Below the pieces are notes generated by a model, which was not told the DNA's origin, made no database searches, and saw nothing but the letters and a program-made list of their open reading frames with translations. DNA of 64,000 bases from positions 186,001 to 250,000 of the forward strand of contig NZ_GL538352.1 in NCBI RefSeq assembly GCF_000148995.1, written 5' to 3'. Shown here in pieces: positions 45,169-52,800 of the stretch. Every line of letters starts with the position of its first letter. The stretch's first letter is position 1. Made by a program: the position numbers and the translations under genes. This stretch comes from Listeria grayi DSM 20601 (GTDB lineage: Bacteria; Bacillota; Bacilli; Lactobacillales; Listeriaceae).

Positions 45169-45265
45169 ATGAACAGTTAGCAGAAGCAGAAAAAAGCTTG
45201 AAGCATTTGATTGAGTTTGATTTTTATGACTAGGATTGGGTAAACGAGCTTAAACTAGAGAATTA

Positions 45266-45414
45266 AACGACAATCACACGTATTTAGGGTATTATTGTTT
45301 AGAGAAAGGTCCGCCTACCAAATAAAGGCAAATGAAAAAAGCTATATATTGCAAGGGCCCTCATATAACCGAGAAATCAAAGACTACTTTGATTTGCTAG
45401 GAGGAAATAAATAG
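45266..45414 (+). pseudogene. Remnant of an unidentified protein, frame-shifted
   Basis: Two frames each hold a protein-like piece. One reads NDNHTYLGYYCLEKGPPTK (from 45266) and stops. The other continues in a shifted frame with KANEKSYILQGPSYNREIKD and on to a stop at 45412-45414. Joined, they resemble the C-terminal part of a small soluble protein broken by a frameshift. I cannot name the family; a former immunity or accessory gene of the neighbouring toxin island is plausible. Confidence 0.35.
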
Positions 45415-45416
45415 AA

Positions 45417-45551
45417 ATGAAGCTTATCAAGTATAAATCATTATTACTTTTTTTATTTGTTTTTTATTTTTGTATGGGAGCTTCTAAGTTTGCACAAGTT
45501 TTATGGTTTGATAAAACTGGAAACCTTGTAAACTATTCACTTTCCTATTAA
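45417..45551 (+). CDS. 44-residue membrane peptide
   Basis: The ATG at 45417 follows GGAGG at 45400-45404. The product has a basic N-terminus (MKLIKYKS), one strongly hydrophobic segment (about 9-23, LLLFLFVFYFCMGAS) and a short polar tail. It could be a small membrane protein of the island or the start of a truncated larger gene. Just after it (45572-45664) lies another short hydrophobic frame broken by a shift. No family is recognised. Confidence 0.4.
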   Translation: MKLIKYKSLLLFLFVFYFCMGASKFAQVLWFDKTGNLVNYSLSY

Positions 45552-45797
45552 AGGAAATCGTGGAATATGAAATGCTAACAAAAAAAATTTAGCTATATAT
45601 AGGATTGCTGCAATCTGCGTTTTTATTTAGCGTCTTTGGCATAGCAAGCTGTCTAGGGGGATAATATATGTTTGGATGAGCAGAAAGTTAGAGAGAAGTA
45701 GACTTAACTTATAGATCTTAATCGAACTTAAAGGGTATAGTTTGTTAACTCTAGCAGTTTCATTTAGTAAGATAGAAAATAAAATTATAAAAAACAC

Positions 45798-45832
45798 TAA
45801 AAGCCTAGAAAGTATAATTTCTAGGCTTTTTT
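45798..45832 (+). terminator. Terminator before the WXG100 gene
   Basis: A 13-bp stem (AAAAGCCTAGAAA and its complement), 6-base loop and a run of T at 45827-45832. It insulates the toxin module from upstream transcription. Confidence 0.88.
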
Positions 45833-45882
45833 ATCTAATTATGGCAACTCTCTCGTTTTTTGTCACAGAAAGTTCAGAAAAC

Positions 45883-45917
45883 GTTCGCCTTTCGTTCGCC
45901 TCAGGCTGTGCTAAAAT
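45883..45917 (+). promoter_or_regulatory. Direct repeat and promoter of the WXG100 gene
   Basis: GTTCGCCT occurs twice, at 45883-45890 and 45894-45901, an 11-base period (one helical turn). An extended -10, TGCTAAAAT, follows with TAAAAT at 45912-45917. No good -35 is present where the second repeat lies, so a regulator bound to the repeats may recruit polymerase. Confidence 0.45.
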
Positions 45918-45958
45918 ACAAGAGTACAGTAAAAATAGACATCAAAGGAGAGAATGAA

Positions 45959-46255
45959 ATGGCAGGACAAATCAGAATGAGCCCGGCAGAATTACGGGAC
46001 CGCGCCAAGAAATACGGGACGAGCGCACGAGAAATCGATCAGATCTTGAATAACTTGAAAAATCTACAAGAACAATTACGAGGAGAATGGGAAGGGCAAG
46101 CCTTCGCACGTTTTGATGAGCAATTCAACCAACTAAAACCCAAAGTCGTCCAATTCTCCGATCTACTCGACCAGATCCAAGGCCAATTAGAGAAAACAGC
46201 GACTTCTGTGGAGAACCATGACCGCGAGTTATCGCAGAATTTTGGTCTCAATTAA
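45959..46255 (+). CDS. WXG100-family type VII secretion protein (EsxA-like)
   Basis: The 98-residue two-helix protein has WEG at residues 44-46 between the helices (LRGEWEGQAFARFDEQF) and the YukE/EsxA-type N-terminus (MAGQIRMSPAELRDRAKKYG). Such proteins are secreted as helical-hairpin dimers by ESX/Yuk systems. It is an orphan here: no yukD, essC or other machinery is nearby. It has AAAGGAG eight bases before the ATG; a preceding ATG is out of frame. It may guide or accompany the LXG toxin encoded just downstream. Confidence 0.9.
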   Translation: MAGQIRMSPAELRDRAKKYGTSAREIDQILNNLKNLQEQLRGEWEGQAFARFDEQFNQLKPKVVQFSDLLDQIQGQLEKTATSVENHDRELSQNFGLN

Positions 46256-46323
46256 GGTTTCCAAAACTGGAAAAGTCATGCACGAAGGTGTATGGCTTTT
46301 TCTACATCAAGGAGGGATCGTAA

Positions 46324-46611
46324 ATGGCAGATGGAATCGTAAGCAATCTGGGCATTGCTCAGGGACACGCGACAAGCCTACAAAACGCACTGACCGCGTT
46401 ATCTGGAAACTGGACACCAGATACGGATAAAAAAACGACCTTGCAAGGAAACACGAAGCTGCAAACGGTCAGCACGCAGGAACTAGCTGTACTAGCCTCC
46501 CTTCGTAGTGTCTTAGAACAAGATATTGCGAATATCCACAGTGTGGCAACAGATTTCGAGGCACTCGATCAACAACTACAACAAAACTTTACATTGCCAT
46601 CATTACCATAG
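46324..46611 (+). CDS. Small LXG-toxin partner (TIGR04197/DUF3130-like)
   Basis: The 95-residue helical protein (MADGIVSNLGIAQGHATSLQ at the start, ELAVLASLRSVLEQDIANIH later) resembles the SACOL2603/TIGR04197 group, related to DUF3130 LapD1-type proteins. These bind the LXG domain together with a second partner and carry the toxin to the type VII machinery. AAGGAGGG precedes the ATG. It stands between the WXG100 gene and the second partner. Confidence 0.78.
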   Translation: MADGIVSNLGIAQGHATSLQNALTALSGNWTPDTDKKTTLQGNTKLQTVSTQELAVLASLRSVLEQDIANIHSVATDFEALDQQLQQNFTLPSLP

Positions 46612-46626
46612 GAAGGAATGGGGACA

Positions 46627-46980
46627 TTGGAAACAGCTACAGCGGAAGAATTAACGCAACGACTATACCGGATAGGCGAAGAAAAACAGGAAGTAGAAGG
46701 GCAACAACGGGAGCTACGTCGGTTGGAAGAAGAATTCCAAACCCATCTTCAACAAAAAAACCGGCTTTTGGATGAAATAAGCCATACGTGGCAAAAAGGA
46801 CAGATGGCGCACCGGACAACAGACCGAATGTTACAAATACGAAAAGAAGAACAAGGGTTGATGGAACGATTTTGGGAAGAAAGGGAAACGACCAAAAAAG
46901 CGCACCAACAATTGGAAGCGAAAGAAGAAGCCGTCTACTATCAGCGAAAAGCAGCTTATGAGAAGGAGGCAACATCATGA
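46627..46980 (+). CDS. Small coiled-coil LXG-toxin partner (DUF3958-like)
   Basis: This roughly 117-residue, highly charged helical hairpin protein (RLYRIGEEKQEVEGQQRELR, EEFQTHLQQKNRLLDEISHT) fits the DUF3958/LapD2 type that heterodimerises with the preceding protein and the LXG domain. An ATG at 46618 lies one base after GGAAGG and is badly spaced; the TTG at 46627 is ten bases from that site and preferred. The gene overlaps the toxin start by four bases. Confidence 0.72.
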   Translation: METATAEELTQRLYRIGEEKQEVEGQQRELRRLEEEFQTHLQQKNRLLDEISHTWQKGQMAHRTTDRMLQIRKEEQGLMERFWEERETTKKAHQQLEAKEEAVYYQRKAAYEKEATS

Positions 46981-48461
46981 GTGTCGATATGTTTCTAGAC
47001 GACGCAGACAGTCAAGTCACCGCGATCAGGAATATGTGCCAAGCTCATGTTCAAGGACTAAACAGCTTGAAAACGGCTATCTCCCAGTTTATTTTCGAGC
47101 CGGTATTAATAGGGAAAACCTATGATTCCGCCAAGATCTATTTTCAAATGACGTATATCCCTGTCATCACTGGTCTGATTTTAGTGGCAGAAACCTTAGA
47201 GACGGCAGCAAAGAAACTTCCGGATCGCTATCGATCGGATGTGGATGACAATTCCCTTCAAGAAGCTGTTTTACGCCGACATATCGAGCAGCTGAATAAG
47301 CTCATGGCTTTCGCGGACCACTTAGCAGCAGGCGCATCAAAAAACAGTTTTTTGAAAACCGGATTGACAAAATTAGGGGAACATTACCAAGGTCAACAGA
47401 AGGATGAACAAGCAAAGTTGGCAAAACTGATGGCATTTGATCCCGTATCCGCAACGCTTTTTGGTGAAGTAGAAACATTACTGGATGCGGTGGAACAAGG
47501 GCTAAAAGAGATGCGTAGTGGAAAGGGTTTTAGCGGACTAACAGGGACCTTCAGCACGATGGGATTGAATATGGATTGGGTGAAACCGATCAATGATAAA
47601 TGGACGGAATACGATCGCAGGCAAAAAGGGATCGATTCTAAGAAAGAGAAAGAGTTAGAAGCTTATGATGTTTATGCCATTGTTTATGAAGATACGGATG
47701 GAAATGCGAAAATCTTATGGCATTTAGAAAAAGACGGAAAAGGCGTAGACGCCCCGGAATTATATCAGTATTTAAGTAAGGCCGGCCAATATTTACCGGA
47801 TCAGCAATACCGGATATGGTCGATGGAAGATTATCAGAAACATTTAGAAGATGGTTGGCGCCATGGGATCAATTATCAAAATGGGGATGCATATAACGCG
47901 TTTATCAAAGGCACACTCGCAACCTCTCAGTATGTAGCGGATGGTTATAATTGGGTACAAGAGACCGGCATGTACGATTTGATTTTGATGGCTGGGTTGA
48001 GTTATGCTTCTTATAAGGTGACGACGGAGACGGGGGTTCCAGAGAAAGTTAGTGGGGCTAAGGCTCCAAAGACAGATTTTGGTGCAGAAAATCCTGTATC
48101 AGGAAAAGATTGGAACAATTATTTTAAAGAAAAATATGGTGCTGGTAATGTTCAGTGGAAACCTAACTCTATTGAAGACATTATCTCCAGTCCTAAAAGA
48201 CTGTATGGAAGTACCAAAAATGAAATAAAATCAATATTAGGTGAAGGTTGGACAGAGTCCACATATGGGTCAGCAGGGAATGGTTGGAAATTTACTAATG
48301 ACGGAGATGGAATGGTGTTTTATCATCCAGGAGACGGTATACATGGAGGTCCCTATTATGGATTTTCTACAGGTGATACAGGTAAAGTGAAAATTGTTGG
48401 GGAAGATTATATAGACTTTTCGAATGATAAAGCAACAATTATAAAGTTGGGTGGTGAATAA
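46977..48461 (+). CDS. LXG-domain polymorphic toxin, type VII secretion effector
   Basis: The 494-residue protein has an N-terminal LXG domain (about 1-200) starting MSVDMFLDDADSQVTAIRNM, with the L-x-G motif at 44-46. A middle region (about 200-375) follows. The C-terminal toxin domain begins after the linker PVSGKDWNNYFKEKYGAGNV (about residue 378) and holds KSILGEGWTESTYGS, GNGWKFTND and YHPGDGIHGGPYYGFSTG with two conspicuous His residues. I cannot assign that domain; its Gly/His-rich beta pattern is reminiscent of small RNase folds (BECR type), which is inference. The 3' third is more AT-rich than the 5' part, as in toxins whose C-terminus is exchanged. The start overlaps the preceding stop. 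Confidence 0.85.
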   Translation: MSVDMFLDDADSQVTAIRNMCQAHVQGLNSLKTAISQFIFEPVLIGKTYDSAKIYFQMTYIPVITGLILVAETLETAAKKLPDRYRSDVDDNSLQEAVLRRHIEQLNKLMAFADHLAAGASKNSFLKTGLTKLGEHYQGQQKDEQAKLAKLMAFDPVSATLFGEVETLLDAVEQGLKEMRSGKGFSGLTGTFSTMGLNMDWVKPINDKWTEYDRRQKGIDSKKEKELEAYDVYAIVYEDTDGNAKILWHLEKDGKGVDAPELYQYLSKAGQYLPDQQYRIWSMEDYQKHLEDGWRHGINYQNGDAYNAFIKGTLATSQYVADGYNWVQETGMYDLILMAGLSYASYKVTTETGVPEKVSGAKAPKTDFGAENPVSGKDWNNYFKEKYGAGNVQWKPNSIEDIISSPKRLYGSTKNEIKSILGEGWTESTYGSAGNGWKFTNDGDGMVFYHPGDGIHGGPYYGFSTGDTGKVKIVGEDYIDFSNDKATIIKLGGE

Positions 48462-48464
48462 CAT

Positions 48465-48845
48465 TTGGAAAAATTAACTTTAGGCGGAAAATTTGATTGG
48501 TTCATGGATACTCTTGAGAAAAGTGGTATGTTTATTTTGAAATTATCTAATGAAGAAATAGAGACATTTATTTTTGAAGATTTAATAGTAGGCGTTACCT
48601 CTTTTTTCAGTAAAAATAATTTAATCGAATTGAAAGAGAATGGATTAATTGATGAAAATATTGAAGAACAAGCTGCTCTTTTTAGAGAAAAAGTGCTAAA
48701 TCTTGATAATACGAGTTTATGGAATATTAGTAGTGTAAGGCAAAGTTCCGAATGGTTAGATGTTTTCAAATTATCTGATGATATGAAAAATGAACTTCAT
48801 GAAAGATGGTCTGATGAAGAAATAGAATACTTGAAAACAATATAA
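48465..48845 (+). CDS. Probable immunity protein of the LXG toxin
   Basis: The 126-residue acidic cytoplasmic protein is encoded three bases after the toxin, with a TTG start after GGGTGGTGAATAACA. It has no signal peptide or membrane helix, so it should act inside the cell, consistent with a cytoplasmic target such as nucleic acid. The sequence (GGKFDWFMDTLEKSGMFILK at the start, ending EEIEYLKTI) matches no immunity family I know. Its low GC content equals that of the toxin C-terminus, suggesting the two moved together. Confidence 0.7.
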   Translation: MEKLTLGGKFDWFMDTLEKSGMFILKLSNEEIETFIFEDLIVGVTSFFSKNNLIELKENGLIDENIEEQAALFREKVLNLDNTSLWNISSVRQSSEWLDVFKLSDDMKNELHERWSDEEIEYLKTI

Positions 48846-49017
48846 AAAAGGCACTTTGCTTTTTGATGGCTTTTTTCCTATATTTTAATACAACAAATAG
48901 AGAAAACAAGAATCTATTTGTATCAAGCACTATTTATAACAGTAGAAATAGGAGAGTATTCTGTAAAATTAATTCCCTAGAAATTTTATAACCACTTATA
49001 AAGAAGTCAACTAAACC

Positions 49018-49071
49018 TGTAGTACGCCCTTAAATTTAGACCAAAAAGTCTAAATTAAGGGGAGCGCTACA
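49018..49071. mobile_element. Two abutted IS3-like inverted-repeat ends
   Basis: TGTAG...TTTAGAC (49018-49041) and GTCTAAAT...CTACA (49048-49071) form an imperfect inverted repeat separated by only six bases. The ends start TGTAG and finish CTACA, like terminal repeats of IS3-family (IS150 group) elements, but no transposase lies between. It looks like a collapsed element or a minimal non-autonomous derivative. There is no obvious target duplication. A plain hairpin is the alternative. Confidence 0.4.
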
Positions 49072-49130
49072 ATCAGATGGCTTTTTATTTTCCGAAATGT
49101 GTTTATTTATTAGTAAAGTTATTCTCTTAA

Positions 49131-49498
49131 GATGAGTTTTTTCTGTTTGGAACTGGTGATTTCTTTCATTCTTTTTCTCAACAATATGTGTAAACCTAGA
49201 AAACATAAATTGGGGGAGTGAATTTCCTATCGTGATGAAAGATATGTACGCAAGATATTTATCAAAAGAAAAAATTGAAATTGCTAAACATGAGTTACAA
49301 AAAATTAAAATAGGTTGAGTGAAATTCCCCCCAAAAGAAATTATTTGGGATGTAGAGGATTTAGAGAAAAATCCACCTTGTGGCACACATATAAGTAAAG
49401 ATATTACTAGTTTAGCCCAATATTTTGTAATAGCTGATGGAAAGAATCTAATAAGTGTTTTAGAAGAAGACGTAGATATAGAAATAAAAGTTTTATAG
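49131..49498 (+). pseudogene. Broken Imm70-like immunity gene
   Basis: Conceptual translation gives FLFGTGDFFHSF, then after a shift of frame STICVNLENINWGSEFPIVM and on. An in-frame TGA at 49317 interrupts the frame. It continues with KEIIWDVEDLEKNPPCGTHI and SKDITSLAQYFVIADGKNL to a stop at 49496-49498. The IWDVEDLEKNPP...ITSL..YFV..DGK pattern is that of Imm70-type immunity proteins. With at least one frameshift and one nonsense codon it is probably dead. Its own toxin is absent, so it is an orphan remnant of a past toxin cassette. Confidence 0.65.
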
Positions 49499-49544
49499 AA
49501 AAAGTTATTGAACCAATTAGATGGAAATATATGTAACAAAGTCT

Positions 49545-49581
49545 AAAACAAGCTGGACTAATTACTTTTCCAGCTTGTTTT
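49545..49581 (+). terminator. Terminator after the broken immunity gene
   Basis: A perfect 13-bp stem (AAAACAAGCTGGA at 49545, complement ending at 49581) with a T-rich end; it can act on both strands. Confidence 0.8.
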
Positions 49582-49678
49582 ATTGTATATCAGTTGCTCT
49601 TCCATATGAAGAGCGTTCTAAAATCAAATTTCGTTCAAATTCGGCGAAAGCAGCGAACAAATAAAAGAGATATTTCTC
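49580..49678 (-). pseudogene. Serine-recombinase (resolvase) remnant
   Basis: The minus-strand frame encodes YLFYLFAAFAEFERNLILER followed by SSYGRATDIQ and a stop. AFAEFER-x-LI-x-ER is the hallmark of the long helix after the catalytic domain in resolvase/invertase serine recombinases. Both the catalytic N-terminus (Ser region) and the DNA-binding C-terminus are missing; upstream in-frame codons are unrelated. It marks past mobile-element activity at this spot. Confidence 0.65.
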
Positions 49679-49787
49679 AAATCGGAGAAAAAGTATAAGT
49701 TGTTTATTAGAAAGCCATAAATTTGACATAAAATAGAGATTTTTTTTAAGCAAATCCCTGAGGTTACTCGTTTTATTATAGGGATAG

Positions 49788-49796
49788 TGATATAAT
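49788..49796 (+). promoter_or_regulatory. Extended -10 promoter of the M60 peptidase gene
   Basis: TGATATAAT (49788-49796) is an extended -10 element with no good -35. Transcription would begin near 49803, leaving a very short leader containing GAAAGGGG. Confidence 0.5.
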
Positions 49797-49838
49797 TCAC
49801 TTGAATTTAGAGTGAAAGGGGAATGTATCATAGAAGCA

Positions 49839-52800
49839 ATGAAAGTACATATTCAGAACAAGACAATCATTTGGGGAGCAGTCAGTTTATTCGCTTTATT
49901 TATACTTTCGTGTATTTGTTTTCAAAGCAGCGTTTCCGCAGCAGAGGAAAGTAGAGATGGCGTGCGCAATGAGAGTCTGCAAATGAAAGTAATCCCTAGA
50001 GGAAATCCGGCGACTAGTAGGGCAAGAGAACAGAGAGGGAACGAACATACATCATTTGAGTCGACCGGTTTATTTTTATATAAGGGAGATGAGATCACCG
50101 TTGAAGTAGAAGGTGAACCGGAAAATTTGGAATTGCGGGTAGGACAATGGGGTGGTTATACGAATACTCCTTATATCGCTACTGGTTCGCAAAGTTATGC
50201 TTTTAAAGAGGGCGTGGTAAAACTTCACGGAGGAACGAATACCTTTACGAGAAACTTTTCAGGAGGAATGGTTTATCTCGTCAATTATTCCACTACGAAA
50301 GCAGAAAATGTTGCGATTAAAGGTGGCGTAAAAGTTCCTTATTACGTTCAAGGAAAGACTTCGATTGATTCCTTTAAAAATGAATTGGAACAGTATAAAG
50401 ATGTCCCATTTATGGAGTTTGTAAATAATGATGCAATCGCAACCATTCGAATAGATCGAGCAAAAGATATTTTTGAAAAAGGCAATCAAGTGGATGTATT
50501 TATGTCTTCGTTAGCTAAAATCGTTAAACTTCAAAACGGGGCTGCCGGTCTTTCTTATGATGGACAGGGTGCAGAAAGAAAAGATCTGCAACGCATTCAT
50601 GTCATGAATCCGGAATGGGGAGCAGGACAACTGTTTGCAACGAATAACTTTATTGGCATTCATAGTGCAACGACTAAAGACCGGGAGATTTTCAGCAAAG
50701 GACTTGATAGTACAGATTGGGGAATGCTTCATGAATCTGGGCATACCTATCAAAATAAAATGTATCAATGGCGTAATATGACAGAAGTAACGGTTAATAT
50801 TTATGCTGACTATGCGCAAAAAATGTGGTCTGCAGATGGAACAGGGAGATACGATGCAGTAAATGTGAAGAACGGAAGCAGAGCAAGTGTACAAAAGTAT
50901 TTTAAGAAATTAGAAACAGATCCGACATGGAATTTTGATCGTGAGTCCACGGAGACAAACGACTATCATTTTGCTTTACTAGGCATGTTTTTAACATTAC
51001 CAAGAACATTCGGTTATGATTTTTATCCTGTATTGAATCAATCTTATCGCTCCTTACCGGAGGAAGAGCTACCGAAAACAGAGGAAGAGCAGAAGCAACT
51101 ATTTATTCTGATGACAAGTAAAGTGGCACATCGTGATTTAACGCCGTTCTTTGAACATTGGCGTTTCACAATAACAGATGAAACAAAAGAGAAGTTGAAA
51201 GCATTAAAACTTCCAACGTTGGAGAAAGAGATTTGGAAAGATGTACTAGCAACCGAACAAGAAGAAAAAGCTGGGACATATCGTATTTCAAAGGCAGTTG
51301 GGCCATACTCTGTTCCACAAGTTGAATGGAAATCAGGTATCCCGCAATTTCCTTTTGAGAATTTAAGAAATGCTTTGAATGCCAACGATTTAGTTGCAAA
51401 TATGTATTCAACACCAATTGCATCAAATACAAGTTTAGTAACCACTGGAACAGTCTCGGACGGAACGAGCTTTGATATTCAGAACGCGTATGCATACTTT
51501 ACGAATGATTTGGGAATCCCGAATAAAATCCCTTTCTCCGTAAAAGTCACGCCGGGAGACAGTATCGTCATGACGGGACAGCGTGGTCGCTACGCAGTTT
51601 TAAGTTACGATCCGAAAGCGAAAACGCTCCTGGCACGTGGGAATTCCAAGAAAATATTGGAGAATCTGCCAAATAATCTTTATCCACGAGTAAAAGTTTA
51701 TGATAAAAATATGCAGACAGTCAAAAAAGTAGCAGAAGGTTACGGAAAAACGTATGGCTATGAATTTGCGGGCAAATTAGACAATGTGCCTGTTAATATT
51801 GGAGACATCGTTGAAATTTATCACCGTGAGTCAGCTAAACGGGTACAGCGTTATAAAGACAACAAACCTTTGACAACAAATAAAGATACTTACTATTATC
51901 AAATCACTAAGACCGGCTGGCAAGAAATTGATTTTAATCCGAAAAGTATCGAAGGCTCTGCGATTGCTGCCAAAGTCGGTGACAGCGGCGAAATGGATTT
52001 ACAAATAAATCCGGCAAACAGTATTTTACCAAGTGACTATGAATATACTGTTTCGGATCCTTCTATTATCAAGGTTGACAGCAAAGGCAAGTGGCAAGCA
52101 CTTAAAAAAGGTAAAACAACTATTGCCGTCACGGCAAAACTTCCTGATGTAGGGGAATTAGCTGGGGCAGATTATCCGGCCGAATTGAAAACAACTATTG
52201 AAGTAGAAATCACTAATAGCGGCGCCCCGATTAAAATCCACTATGTTGATTTACAAGGAAATCCGCTGACAGATGTATCAGAACAAGTGATTGCCGGTGA
52301 TGCTGGTGACGTTATTAATTTAGAGCAGTATGCGATAAAAGTTCCAGGCTACACACTACTTACTGAAACAGCAAATAAAACAGCGATAGTTTCTACTAAA
52401 GAACAAGATATTTCATTTATTTACGGTGGGAACATTATCAGCGTTACAGGTGATAACATCGGAACCACAGTCGGAAAGACCGGGAAAATACAAATCAAAT
52501 TGGTTCCTGAAATAACAGAAATGCCCGCAGAAAAGCTTATAAAAGCAAAAAAGATCACTTATAATGTAGCTGATCCAAGTATTATTCAATTAGAGACGGA
52601 TGGCGAGTGGAAAGCACTTAAAAACGGCTCAACGACCATTACCGCTTTAGTAACACTGGAAAGCGGTAAGCAGCTAGAACTGACTAAGCCACTTGAAGTA
52701 ATGGTTGGTTATAATGCAGAACCAATTCACATCAGGTATCAAACGACAGCTGGAAAGCACTTAGACGAAGAAACGATCTATGGAAATGTGGGAGAAAGCT

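Noticed and set aside
45165-45233. Short frame VNEQLAEAEKSLKHLIEFDFYD after the last flagellar gene
   Set aside because: It is protein-like but has no ribosome binding site and only 22 codons; it may be part of the decayed zone, but is too short to call.
48846-48880. Weak hairpin after the immunity gene as a terminator
   Set aside because: The stem has a central mismatch and a long loop; it may work, but support is too weak to list as a feature.
49018-49071. Reading the inverted repeat as an ordinary terminator
   Set aside because: No T run follows on either strand and the loop carries the A run; the TG...CA ends fit mobile-element termini better.
49036-49539. A 167-codon minus-strand frame across the broken immunity gene
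   Set aside because: Its translation is rich in Phe, Ser and Ile with no domain, and the plus strand in the same interval gives a convincing Imm70-like sequence; it is a shadow.
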